Assembly (NCBI GenBank): GCA_052437175.1
Contig: JBQVOK010000002.1
Location: 62,001-126,000 of the forward strand
Reading direction: 5' to 3'
DNA: 64,000 bases
DNA from: JACVCJ01 sp052437175
GTDB taxonomy: Bacteria; Bacteroidota; Bacteroidia; CAIKAF01
The notes beneath the pieces were generated by a model. The model was not told the DNA's origin, made no database searches, and worked only from the letters and a program-made list of their open reading frames with translations. The position numbers and the translations under genes were made by a program. Below are positions 52,557 to 60,677 of the stretch, in pieces; the stretch's first letter is position 1, and every line of letters starts with the position of its first letter.

Positions 52557-53081
52557 ATGATTAAATCCCAAAGAACATTCTCTTATTTTATTGCATTGTC
52601 TGTAATTATTTGCTGCGCATATTCCTGTAAAAAAGGATATCGCTGCGAGTCTGAGTTCGAAACCACTTTTAGCTGGAAAAACCTGACAATAAAGGAGTAT
52701 TATCTGAATGGTGTGCTTAGTAACGACACCATATCAAAGTACTACCCGGGATACGAACTCTCCTTTTCAATGAGCTGGAACGATTATGCATTCAGGTATC
52801 ATAATGATAATGGGTATGTGCCGCTTCTGACTGATTTTGAAAGAAAGCTTAAATCCTGTGTTCTGGGTAAAGACAGCGTTTTTAATTATACATTGTTTTT
52901 TTATGCAGCCAACGGTCCCGTTAAGCAGGATTGTGCATACAGCGGTTCGGATACATGGTTCAGATGCAATGCCTTTGATAATGCCAAAAGTTTCAAAGTA
53001 ATTTCGTATACTCAAAACAGCTATACGGTAAAGGCTGTAGACACACCCAATGAACACATTATCGTACTGGAAGTTATTTAA
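52557..53081 (+). CDS. Putative lipoprotein of unknown function, AT-rich
   Basis: A 174-residue protein with a hydrophobic N-terminus and a Cys at about residue 24 (CAYSCKKG) that could be lipidated. The mature part is Tyr- and Ser-rich with four further cysteines. Codon use is visibly more AT-rich than its neighbours (one sampled line is 37% GC), hinting at a foreign origin or low expression. Function unknown. Confidence 0.65.
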   Translation: MIKSQRTFSYFIALSVIICCAYSCKKGYRCESEFETTFSWKNLTIKEYYLNGVLSNDTISKYYPGYELSFSMSWNDYAFRYHNDNGYVPLLTDFERKLKSCVLGKDSVFNYTLFFYAANGPVKQDCAYSGSDTWFRCNAFDNAKSFKVISYTQNSYTVKAVDTPNEHIIVLEVI

Positions 53082-53185
53082 TTTAAGCATAACGGAAAAT
53101 ATACCTATCTTAACCAGATATCACACGCCGGCAACGACAGCAAAAAGAAATCATAAATTGTTCCTGTTCCAGACTTTTAGTATTC

Positions 53186-53848
53186 ATGCAAACCGAATTC
53201 CGTATATTATTTAGTTTCTCTCTCTTATTCTTGCTGATAAGAGCGGGCTACACACAGGCAAACCCGAAGTACAAACCCGAAGTAAGCGTCGGTTATACGC
53301 TGCTGAACCGGCCCGAGGCGGAGGTACGCTTTCCGCTGAACCGCTACCGCAATCTTTTTATACATGCGGGCTTCAGTTACCGTTTCCGGATAGGCGTAGG
53401 CGGCGCAGTGCCCAACCCCGATAAAGACTGGCGTTATGCACCCGCGCTATTCGTCGATCTCATTAATTATAAAGGATTTGGCGTACACACCGGCATTTCG
53501 TACAGTTCCTGGTCTCGCCGTTTTACCTACAGTTTTCTCACGGGTTACTCTGCCCTGCGGGGATACATACGCTATGAGCCCGGCATGCAGATGACCACAC
53601 ACTACCAGAGCCGCATCAATGCCAATGTGTATCATTTTATGTTCCGGGCTACCCTGTTCGTCGGCCCCAGGCGCATCACCGGGTTTTATGCAGAAGGCGG
53701 AGCTGCCGTTAACAGCGGGAACCGAAACTACTCCTCCCAGACCGGCCCCGGTTCCTCCTACGAGACGTACCTGCCTTACCGCCAGGTAGGCGGACTTTTC
53801 GGGCTGGGTGTGCAATTTAAAGTATACGGCTTCCTGAACCCGGAATAA
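53186..53848 (+). CDS. Putative outer-membrane beta-barrel protein
   Basis: A 220-residue exported protein with a signal peptide (to about residue 24, GYTQA). It shows amphipathic strands rich in Tyr, Phe and Arg (PEVSVGYTLLNRPEAEVRF, FIHAGFSYRFRIGVGG). The end, GLGVQFKVYGFLNPE, is barrel-like. The 3' end overlaps the convergent desaturase gene by 32 bases. Function unknown. Confidence 0.65.
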   Translation: MQTEFRILFSFSLLFLLIRAGYTQANPKYKPEVSVGYTLLNRPEAEVRFPLNRYRNLFIHAGFSYRFRIGVGGAVPNPDKDWRYAPALFVDLINYKGFGVHTGISYSSWSRRFTYSFLTGYSALRGYIRYEPGMQMTTHYQSRINANVYHFMFRATLFVGPRRITGFYAEGGAAVNSGNRNYSSQTGPGSSYETYLPYRQVGGLFGLGVQFKVYGFLNPE

Positions 53849-54701
53849 ACCCCTCGCATTTTACGGCGGAAGGCTTCAGCGTTTCTTCCGTAGCGCTTTG
53901 CAGATCACGTACCAGTCCGCAGGCCCGGAAAACCCGGAGGGCATACCAGCCCAGGTCGATCTCGTACAAACGAATGCCCATACGTGCCGAAGCCGGAAAA
54001 GCATGGTGATTGTTGTGAAAACCCTCGCCGAAAGAGATCAGTCCCAGCAGCCACTGATTGGTGCCCTGTACCGAAGCGCCCCGGATATGATACCGCTTTT
54101 CGCCCCGGGTATGCGTCATATAACCCACGAACCAGTGGCCCAGTATGGTGGCCGAGATCCGCGCCGGGTACAGCAGCAGCATGGTCTGCCAGCCCCAGAG
54201 ATACCAGATCAGTGTACAGGCGGCCAGTACATGCAGGCGGCCGTAACGCGCCAGGTGCCGGATAAAAGGGTCCGAGCCGTAATCCGGTATAGCGTATTTT
54301 ACCATATCCGCATCCGTATAGCGGGTGTGCAGGTTCCACCAGTAATCCCGCAGCATGCTGTGGTCATACCCGAACCAGGGCGGACATTCCGGCTGGTTCT
54401 GCCAGTAGTCGCGCATGTGGTGCGAACGCGTCCAGCTGAGGATATTGCCCAGGCCCGAATGCACAAAAAGGTACAGCAATACATTGCGGAACAGCCGCGA
54501 TGTGGTATAGCTGCGGTGTATGAGTCCGCGGTGCAGTCCCACCGAATGCCCCAGGCATACCGTAAGCCAGAAGAGAAAGAGCGATGCGGACAGGTTGCTG
54601 AGCGTCAGGGCCTGCCAGCTGAAGGCCAGTGTGGGGAGCAGCATCAGGTAGAACCAGGCGGACGAAAGAAGATCAAATCGGTAAGCAGACGGCATTTTCA
54701 T
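53817..54701 (-). CDS. Membrane acyl-CoA/acyl-lipid fatty acid desaturase
   Basis: A 294-residue di-iron membrane desaturase of the SCD/OLE1 type. The three histidine boxes are HSVGLHRGLIHRSY, SHHMRDYW and HNNHHAFPASARMG. Four or five membrane segments surround them. The natural start is the ATG at 54701 (MKMPSAYRFD); a TTG at 54710 lies inside the downstream palindrome. It likely adds a cis double bond to keep membranes fluid, and has a strong promoter with two operator-like palindromes. Electron donor genes are not adjacent. Confidence 0.92.
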   Translation of the reverse strand: MKMPSAYRFDLLSSAWFYLMLLPTLAFSWQALTLSNLSASLFLFWLTVCLGHSVGLHRGLIHRSYTTSRLFRNVLLYLFVHSGLGNILSWTRSHHMRDYWQNQPECPPWFGYDHSMLRDYWWNLHTRYTDADMVKYAIPDYGSDPFIRHLARYGRLHVLAACTLIWYLWGWQTMLLLYPARISATILGHWFVGYMTHTRGEKRYHIRGASVQGTNQWLLGLISFGEGFHNNHHAFPASARMGIRLYEIDLGWYALRVFRACGLVRDLQSATEETLKPSAVKCEGFIPGSGSRIL

Positions 54702-54704
54702 ATC

Positions 54705-54722
54705 TTTCAATTTTTATTGAAA
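54705..54722. promoter_or_regulatory. Operator palindrome at the desaturase transcription start
   Basis: TTTCAAT-N4-ATTGAAA, seven-base arms, directly downstream of the -7 box and covering the expected start of transcription. Its core TTTCA-N8-TGAAA recurs at 54747-54764. Confidence 0.75.
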
Positions 54723-54753
54723 CAAATGTATGGCTTATTTTTAAACTTTCAAA
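54723..54753 (-). promoter_or_regulatory. Desaturase promoter (TTTG-N19-TACATTTG)
   Basis: On the minus strand TTTG at 54753-54750, exactly 19 bases, then TACATTTG at 54730-54723: a full match to the Bacteroidota consensus. Transcription should start near 54717. Confidence 0.85.
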
Positions 54754-54764
54754 ATATTCTGAAA
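54747..54764. promoter_or_regulatory. Second operator palindrome over the desaturase -33 element
   Basis: TTTCA-N8-TGAAA with one more flanking C-G pair (54746/54765). Same half sites and spacing as the site at 54705-54722, 42 bases away, about four helical turns. It overlaps the -33 TTTG. Confidence 0.7.
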
Positions 54765-54810
54765 GAATAAAAACTCTTCATGAACTGACGCTCCGCTGCC
54801 GTGCATATCC

Positions 54811-54818
54811 TAATTTTG
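54811..54818 (+). promoter_or_regulatory. -7 box (TAATTTTG) of the PIG-L gene
   Basis: Perfect TAnnTTTG ending ten bases before the ATG at 54829; very short leader. No -33 match. Confidence 0.5.
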
Positions 54819-54828
54819 CACCCGCATT

Positions 54829-55677
54829 ATGAAGTACCTGGCCCTCCTCTTCTTTTTTTTCAGTCCGCTGCTACGCGCCCAGAGCAGCGATCAGTGCATG
54901 TATGCCGACCCGGTGATGGTGTACCAGAGCAGCAGCGATACCGTACGCTATACCAAAAGACCCTATTTCTTCTACGCCCCGCACCAGGACGATGAAGTGC
55001 TGGGCATGGGCGGGGCCATAGCCACGGCGGTAAAGAACGGCCACCCGGTATTTGTGGTGCTGATCTCGGACGGACGTAATAAAATGCAGCTCAAGATCAT
55101 GCAGGACCAGGGGCTGCCTGTACGTACCCTGGAAGACCAGGTAGCCGCACGTAACCGGGAATTCCTGGCCTGTACCCGCGCACTGGGCGTGAACCGGGTA
55201 TATATTGCCAATAACGGCAAGGGATTCAACGATGAACTTTTTGCTCCGCAGTACAATGAGTGCCGATCCTGCGTGGAAAAAACCCTAACCTGGGCCGAGC
55301 ATAAATTTCCGGGGGCGGTACATAACCTGGTAAGCGGGGCCTGCGACGTATACGATACCCTGGGCCATACCAATGTAACGCATAAGGCCTGCTCGGAAGC
55401 GGCCATACGTATGAGTCACCTGCTGAACGATATCCGTTTTTACCGTGTATATGTATACCGCCTGCCGGCAGCCATCCGCGGGGGCAATGCGGTGCCGCTC
55501 CCTGCGGACATTTTTAACCTGAAACGCAGGGCCATGCTCTGGTACCACCGTAATGTACAGCTGGGCCTGTATGGCGTAGGCTGGGACATCAGCGTTTCTT
55601 CACTCTTCGAGGCGGCCTACAGCATTCCCTACGAATATACCGATGAACCGGGCGACAACTGCCAGGGCCATCCCTGA
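54829..55677 (+). CDS. Exported PIG-L family deacetylase
   Basis: A 282-residue LmbE/PIG-L-type zinc deacetylase with a signal peptide (to about residue 18, LLRAQ). The metal motif is APHQDDEVLGMGG; the second histidine region is DTLGHTNVTH. Family members remove acetyl groups from GlcNAc-type sugars on glycans or small molecules. Export points to a periplasmic glycan substrate (inference). It is divergent from the desaturase gene and shares its control region. Confidence 0.9.
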   Translation: MKYLALLFFFFSPLLRAQSSDQCMYADPVMVYQSSSDTVRYTKRPYFFYAPHQDDEVLGMGGAIATAVKNGHPVFVVLISDGRNKMQLKIMQDQGLPVRTLEDQVAARNREFLACTRALGVNRVYIANNGKGFNDELFAPQYNECRSCVEKTLTWAEHKFPGAVHNLVSGACDVYDTLGHTNVTHKACSEAAIRMSHLLNDIRFYRVYVYRLPAAIRGGNAVPLPADIFNLKRRAMLWYHRNVQLGLYGVGWDISVSSLFEAAYSIPYEYTDEPGDNCQGHP

Positions 55678-55706
55678 GCGGAGTTTCAGTTCTGCACTTT
55701 TTTAAG

Positions 55707-55714
55707 CACCTTTG
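55707..55714 (+). promoter_or_regulatory. -7-like box (CACCTTTG) abutting the tsaE start
   Basis: One mismatch from TAnnTTTG (C for T) and only four bases before the ATG at 55719, the same spacing as at 7270-7277. Confidence 0.4.
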
Positions 55715-55718
55715 CGCT

Positions 55719-56138
55719 ATGGAATTTCATGTGCATACGCCCGCAGAACTCCGCGAACCGGCCGAACGGCTGCTGAAGCTGGTCACGGAATGTCCGCTGG
55801 TCCTGCTCGAAGGCGATATGGGAACCGGCAAGACCACCTTTGTAAAAGAGGTGTGCCGAATGCTGGGCAGCGCAGATAATGTAAGCAGCCCTACCTATGC
55901 CCTGGTGAACGAATACCTGGACGCGGCGGGAAATCCCGTCTACCATTTTGACCTGTACCGCCTTAAAGATCCTTCCGAGGCCGGAGACCTGGGTATATAC
56001 GATTATATCGACTCGGGCTGCCTCTGCCTGGTAGAGTGGCCCGGCATGGCGGGAGACCTTCTGTACAGCGAACCGCACATAAAAATCAGCTTCCGTTTAG
56101 AGGACGCCGAAAGAATCCTTACCTTTACGCGACATTAA
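55719..56138 (+). CDS. tsaE: tRNA threonylcarbamoyladenosine biosynthesis ATPase TsaE
   Basis: A 139-residue P-loop protein with Walker A GDMGTGKTT, the SSPTYALVNEY block, HFDLYRL and VEWPGM. TsaE drives the TsaBD complex to make t6A37 on tRNAs that read ANN codons. The length is standard. Between it and ald lie 132 bases without a gene. Confidence 0.97.
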   Translation: MEFHVHTPAELREPAERLLKLVTECPLVLLEGDMGTGKTTFVKEVCRMLGSADNVSSPTYALVNEYLDAAGNPVYHFDLYRLKDPSEAGDLGIYDYIDSGCLCLVEWPGMAGDLLYSEPHIKISFRLEDAERILTFTRH

Positions 56139-56270
56139 GCAGCGATTCTCATGAAACAACAAGACCGGCCCGGCCGCCATGTTCTGCCACGATCCTGTTC
56201 TTCCCTCCCGGGGCGCTGCGCCGGAGTTTACACGCTATCTATCTCTAATTCTTAACGTATTTCAATAAGT

Positions 56271-57488
56271 ATGCTTCAAGCGGGCAGTTCCAAATCGTTC
56301 AAGACCAGTTCCGTGCTTCTTCCCCGTGAAGAAATGCTCGAAACCGGCCGGAGTTTTAAAAGCGCTACCATTGGTATTCCCAAGGAATCTTCCTTCAAGG
56401 AGAACCGCATTTCCCTGGTACCCGACGCCATTGCCTATCTCACAGCCAACGGGCACACCATACTGGTAGAGACCAATGCCGGGGCCGCCGCGGGCTTTAA
56501 AGACCAGGACCTGAGCGAGGCCGGGGCGCGCATTGCCTACAGCAAAGAAGACGTATACAAGGCCGATATCATCTTAAAAATATCGCCGCCTACCGAAGAA
56601 GAAATTATACTCATACAGCCTGGACAGACCATTATTTCGGCCATACAGCTTACCAACCGCTGCGAGGGAGTGATCCGCGGACTGATGCAGAAAAAAGTGA
56701 ACGCCATTGCCTTTAACTATATGAAAGACAGTGAAGGCGTATTCCCGGTTGTGCGCAGCATGAGCGAGATCGCCGGCAGTGCCTCCGTGCTCATTGCCGG
56801 GGAGTACCTGAGCAATGCCACCAAGGGCAAAGGCCTTATCCTGGGAGGTATTTCAGGGATCCCGCCCACCAATGTGGTGATCATAGGGGCAGGTACCGTG
56901 GGCGAATTTGCCGCCCGTGCCGCCCTGGGACTCGGTGCCTACGTAAAAGTGTTCGATACCTCGGTACACCGCCTGCGCCGTATACAGGACCAGCTGGGTA
57001 TGCGCATCTACACCTGCCTTATTACCCCCAAGGACCTGGCCGAGGCCGTAAAAGGCGCCGACGTGGTGATCGGGGCCCTGCGCGCGCCCGAAGGACGTAC
57101 CCCCTGCGTGGTGAGCGAACAGATGGTCAGCGAAATGAAGTTCGGCTCGGTGATCATCGACGTTTCCATTGACCAGGGCGGGGTTTTCGAAACTTCGGCA
57201 CCTACCGACCACGCCAATCCCACCTTCAGTAAATTCGGGGTTACGCACTATTGCGTGCCCAATATTCCCTCACGCGTGGCGCATACCGCTTCCATGGCGC
57301 TGAGCAATATCATGGGCCCTTTCCTCCTGCGCATGGGCGAAGAAGGTGGCCTGGAAAATACACTCAAGAACGATATGGGCGCCCGTCACGGGGTATATAT
57401 TTTCCGTGGCACGCTCACCAATAAACATTTCGGGGAAATGTACAAGATCTCCTTTACCGACCTGGACCTCTTATCCGCAGCTTTCTGA
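56271..57488 (+). CDS. ald: Alanine dehydrogenase
   Basis: A 405-residue Ald, NAD-dependent, interconverting alanine with pyruvate and ammonia. The N-terminal KSATIGIPKESSFKENRISL, the Lys and His of the active region (ILKISPP; the block NAIAFNYMKDSEG), and the Rossmann motif VIIGAGTVGEFAARAALGLG are clear. A 30-residue N-terminal extension precedes the fold, as is usual in Bacteroidota. Its stop overlaps the next ATG (TGATG). Confidence 0.95.
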   Translation: MLQAGSSKSFKTSSVLLPREEMLETGRSFKSATIGIPKESSFKENRISLVPDAIAYLTANGHTILVETNAGAAAGFKDQDLSEAGARIAYSKEDVYKADIILKISPPTEEEIILIQPGQTIISAIQLTNRCEGVIRGLMQKKVNAIAFNYMKDSEGVFPVVRSMSEIAGSASVLIAGEYLSNATKGKGLILGGISGIPPTNVVIIGAGTVGEFAARAALGLGAYVKVFDTSVHRLRRIQDQLGMRIYTCLITPKDLAEAVKGADVVIGALRAPEGRTPCVVSEQMVSEMKFGSVIIDVSIDQGGVFETSAPTDHANPTFSKFGVTHYCVPNIPSRVAHTASMALSNIMGPFLLRMGEEGGLENTLKNDMGARHGVYIFRGTLTNKHFGEMYKISFTDLDLLSAAF

Positions 57489-57898
57489 TGAACACAAGCA
57501 AATTCACACGCCGTTTATTTTTATACGTTATCGGGGTAGGCATCGGTTTCCTGGCCGTGTACCTCTTTTTCGGCAAAAGGGCCCTGCCCGCCGTATGGCC
57601 CGAAGGCCGCGTGCTGGAACAGATACAGCAGGCCAAACCGGCCGATAGTACCACCTGGTGCTACCTGCGCCATTTCGGTATGGATACCGCCTCTTTCCGC
57701 AACTGGATGGAAACGGCCGACGTAAATTTCACCGACAGTTCCCCGCGCGAAAAACCCTGCCCGGTATATGCCATCGAAGGTAAAATACTCATGAAGAACA
57801 GCCGGGTTATGATCCAGAGCTGCGACAGCCTGTACAGCATCCGCGGACTGCAGGTGCTCGAAAACGGGGCCGACGCACAAAGCGTGGCCTGTCCCTGA
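57488..57898 (+). CDS. Small membrane-anchored protein, possibly DUF4258-like
   Basis: A 136-residue protein with one N-terminal membrane helix (about residues 10-28, FLYVIGVGIGFLAVYLFF) and a soluble part containing WPEGRVL, HFGMD and four cysteines. The pattern with ProxGluGly-Arg-Val-Leu after the helix and a PCPVYAIEG strand resembles proteins labelled DUF4258 that follow ald in other Bacteroidota (recalled, not searched). It is translationally coupled to ald. Confidence 0.6.
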   Translation: MNTSKFTRRLFLYVIGVGIGFLAVYLFFGKRALPAVWPEGRVLEQIQQAKPADSTTWCYLRHFGMDTASFRNWMETADVNFTDSSPREKPCPVYAIEGKILMKNSRVMIQSCDSLYSIRGLQVLENGADAQSVACP

Positions 57899-57988
57899 CG
57901 GAACTAAAGCGAAGGCAACAAAACAGTTAGGCAGGAAAAATACCCGCCGCCGGGCTTAAAACCAGGTCACAGGGTAGCCTGTACTCTG

Positions 57989-58019
57989 TTTCTGATATGT
58001 TGCGAAAAACGTACATTTG
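57989..58019 (+). promoter_or_regulatory. Promoter candidate of the DUF1801 gene
   Basis: TTTC (57989-57992), 19 bases, TACATTTG (58012-58019). The -7 box is perfect and the -33 half has one mismatch. Leader of about 14 bases. Confidence 0.5.
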
Positions 58020-58038
58020 AAAAAACAATTTCTCTTAC

Positions 58039-58494
58039 ATGCAGGTAAAAGCCACCCGTATTGAAGAATATATCGATGCCCTGCCCGAAGAGCGCCGGGG
58101 GCCCATGCAGCATCTGCGCGAAACCGTTCTGGAGAACCTGCCGCCGGGTTTCAAAGAATGCCTCAGTTACGGCATGATCGGCTATGTGGTACCACATTCG
58201 GCCTATCCCGCAGGCTACCATTGCGATCCCAAGCTGCCCCTGCCCTTCCTGAACATCGCTTCCCAAAAGAACTTCATTGCCCTGTACCACATGGGACTCT
58301 ATGCCGATCCGGAACTGCTGGAATGGTTCAGGACCGAATACCCGAAACATTCCAAAACAAAGCTGGATATGGGAAAGAGTTGCATCCGCTTTAAAAAACC
58401 CGACCAGCTGCCTTTTGAACTCATCGCCGAACTGCTGCGCAAAATGAGTATGCAGGACTGGATCGCCCTGTATGAAAAGAACCTGAAACGCTGA
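58039..58494 (+). CDS. DUF1801 domain protein (YdhG-like)
   Basis: A 151-residue cytosolic protein of DUF1801. Characteristic blocks are YIDALPEERRGPMQHLRETV, ECLSYGMIGYVVP, and GKSCIRFKKPDQLPFELI. The fold is ferredoxin-like and related to frataxin-type and YdhG proteins; function unknown. It is followed after five bases by the exported YciI-like gene. Confidence 0.9.
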   Translation: MQVKATRIEEYIDALPEERRGPMQHLRETVLENLPPGFKECLSYGMIGYVVPHSAYPAGYHCDPKLPLPFLNIASQKNFIALYHMGLYADPELLEWFRTEYPKHSKTKLDMGKSCIRFKKPDQLPFELIAELLRKMSMQDWIALYEKNLKR

Positions 58495-58499
58495 ACCGT

Positions 58500-58967
58500 A
58501 TGAAAAAATTACTTCTCTTCCTGACGGTCGCCATTTTTAGTATACAGATAAATGCCCAGACCGCGAACCCGGATTACGACCCCGAACTGGCCAAAAAACT
58601 GGGTGCTAACGATTACGGCATGAAATCGTATATACTGGTGATCCTGAAATCGGGCACGGCATCTTCTGTGGACGGTGCCGATAAAAAAGCCGTACAGGAA
58701 GCCTTTGCGGGCCACATGGACAATATACAGAAGCTGGCGGCCGAAGGCAAACTGGTGGTAGCCGGTCCCATAGGCAAGAACGACAGCGCCTACCGCGGCA
58801 TCTTTATACTGAATGTAAGCACGGTGGAAGAAGCCCGGGAGCTGATGAAGGGCGACACCGCCATTATGCAGAACTACCTGTCGGCGGAATACCTGCCCTG
58901 GTTCGGTTCGGCAGCCCTGCCGGTATACCTGGAAACCCATAAAAAGATCGAAAAAACGAAGCCCTGA
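58500..58967 (+). CDS. Exported YciI-like (YCII-related) protein
   Basis: A 155-residue protein with a signal peptide (to about residue 19, IQINAQ) followed by a YCII-related domain: SYILVILKSG, HMDNIQKLAAEGKLVVAGP, GIFILNVSTVEEARELMKGD, and a YLSAEYLPWFGS end. The conserved His (HMDNI) and Asp (KGDTAI) of YciI are present. YCII proteins are usually cytosolic, so export is noteworthy. Coupled to the DUF1801 gene. Confidence 0.87.
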   Translation: MKKLLLFLTVAIFSIQINAQTANPDYDPELAKKLGANDYGMKSYILVILKSGTASSVDGADKKAVQEAFAGHMDNIQKLAAEGKLVVAGPIGKNDSAYRGIFILNVSTVEEARELMKGDTAIMQNYLSAEYLPWFGSAALPVYLETHKKIEKTKP

Positions 58968-58981
58968 CGTTTACGGTCACT

Positions 58982-59034
58982 ATTTAGTATATACATCGAA
59001 AGCTTATTAAACAACGGCTTTATATTTAGTATAT
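58982..59034. repeat. Short direct repeat (ATTTAGTATAT)
   Basis: An 11-base direct repeat at 58982-58992 and 59024-59034, in the gap between two convergent genes. Significance unclear. Confidence 0.4.
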
Positions 59035-59816
59035 CAATCAATAACTTTCTCAATAAAAGCGACCGATCGCTCAAAAGCAAGCTCCGCAGCCTCCTTATGC
59101 GGCGTGTGTCCTGCCCCCGGAATGACACAGCGCTCCGCTTTTTCGCCGATGCCGCTCATGATCCCATCTACCTGCGCCAGGGTACCGAATTCGTCTGCAT
59201 CGCCCTGCATTACCAGCACCGGGCATTGTATGCGGGGCAGCAGGTGTTCGATGTTCCAGCTGCGGAAATCGGCACGGGTCCAGGTTTCGGCCCAGGAGCG
59301 AAACACGTCTTCCGTTTTATCGCCATGGTATTTTTCCAGGCGTTGTTTCAGGTCGGTATCCCGGTACAGGTCTACGTTATACAGAATACCCCGGATGGTG
59401 ATCTCTTCCACGAAAATATGGGCCGCTTCCGACACTACGGCACGGATACCCTGCGGGTACAGGGCAGCGGCAATAAGCGCGATCGAAGCCCCGTCGCTGT
59501 GGCCGAACAGGAGGGCATCCCTGATCTGTAGCTGTTGCAGCAGGCTGTTCAGCACGCCAGCTTCCCGTTCCAGGTAGTCGATCGCCCTGTACCTGGACGG
59601 CAGCGGGTCTGACTTCCCGTAGCCCTGGCGGTCGTATACCAGTACATTACATTGTGTGGTCTCTGCCAGTTTCTCCGGGAAATCGCGCCAGAGCTGCGTG
59701 CAGCCCAGGGAATCGTGCAGGAACACCAGCACGGGCCGGCCGGGCCTGGAAAAACTATATTTCGTATATAAATGTACACCGCCCGTGTTCAGTCGTGCTT
59801 CTGTAGCGTTTATCAT
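59034..59816 (-). CDS. Alpha/beta hydrolase
   Basis: A 260-residue alpha/beta-fold hydrolase with VLVYDRQGYGKSDPL, the nucleophile elbow GHSDGASIAL, Asp in QGDADEFG and His in GAGHTPHKEA. It is close to esterases and 3-oxoadipate enol-lactonase-like enzymes. Substrate unknown. No signal peptide. Confidence 0.92.
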   Translation of the reverse strand: MINATEARLNTGGVHLYTKYSFSRPGRPVLVFLHDSLGCTQLWRDFPEKLAETTQCNVLVYDRQGYGKSDPLPSRYRAIDYLEREAGVLNSLLQQLQIRDALLFGHSDGASIALIAAALYPQGIRAVVSEAAHIFVEEITIRGILYNVDLYRDTDLKQRLEKYHGDKTEDVFRSWAETWTRADFRSWNIEHLLPRIQCPVLVMQGDADEFGTLAQVDGIMSGIGEKAERCVIPGAGHTPHKEAAELAFERSVAFIEKVID

Positions 59817-59866
59817 AACAAGCCCTGCAAAAATACATTATCCCGATCGGAAATGCATGCCTTTTA

Positions 59867-60604
59867 TCAGATCAGGTCGAAGGTCTGTGCAAATTTGATC
59901 ACATCGTAATCGGTACGGGCGCCGATCTTACGTTTGATGTTCTTACGGTGTGTAGCCACCGTTTTTTCGGATATGAATAATTGTTCGCCGATGGACTGTG
60001 AGGTCATGTTCCGCGCCATGCAGGCCAGGATCTGTTTTTCGCGCTTTGTCAGCTGTCCGAAATGATGCTGATGCGCATGCATGTAGCGGTTCTCTTCCAT
60101 TACACGTGCTACCTTTTTCGTAACATGCGTATGGATATTGATCGGCATGGAAATGGTAAGGGAAAAGCGCGGGTTGCCTTCTGTATCGCGTAACATAACA
60201 CGGCTCGAACTCAGGTACCATTCGTACGCCTGGTCCGGACCGGTACGCACTTCTTCAAAAAAGGTCATAAAAGCTTCATCCGGCTCCGTGCGGGCATGCT
60301 CCAGCAATTTTTCGGTAAAGAACATCGAATCTTCGATCTTAAAATAGGAGGAGAAATATTCCTTTCTGCCGATCCGTTCTTCATCCCACTGTCGGCCCAG
60401 CCGCTGCCTTCCCTGCCTGCTCATGTACACCAGTGAAAAATCGCGCATATCATGTATAATGTATACGCAGGGCAGGGTATCTTCGAGCGAAACAAGACTG
60501 CTGATTTTTTCGTTCAGTAAAGCGACAAGGGCCGGCTCCGTATTTCCGGGAATTACCTGATGCATGAAACGGAAGCTGTTAGTTTGGCTGCCAAATATAC
60601 TCAT
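59867..60604 (-). CDS. LuxR-type regulator with PAS-like sensor domain
   Basis: A 245-residue protein: an N-terminal PAS-like region (VYIIHDMRDFSLVYMSRQGR; later RVMLRDTEGNPRFSLTI) and a C-terminal LuxR/GerE helix-turn-helix, LTKREKQILACMARNMTSQS to ISEKTVATHRKNIKRKIG. Such stand-alone PAS-LuxR regulators are common in Bacteroidota. The signal and targets are unknown. The divergent 60678 lipoprotein gene is 73 bases away. Confidence 0.9.
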   Translation of the reverse strand: MSIFGSQTNSFRFMHQVIPGNTEPALVALLNEKISSLVSLEDTLPCVYIIHDMRDFSLVYMSRQGRQRLGRQWDEERIGRKEYFSSYFKIEDSMFFTEKLLEHARTEPDEAFMTFFEEVRTGPDQAYEWYLSSSRVMLRDTEGNPRFSLTISMPINIHTHVTKKVARVMEENRYMHAHQHHFGQLTKREKQILACMARNMTSQSIGEQLFISEKTVATHRKNIKRKIGARTDYDVIKFAQTFDLI

Positions 60605-60677
60605 CAGTGGGTATTTTGTGCACAGAAAGTTTGTGCAATTTTTGCAGCTGAACGCTTAACCCCTTAAACCTGCTGCT

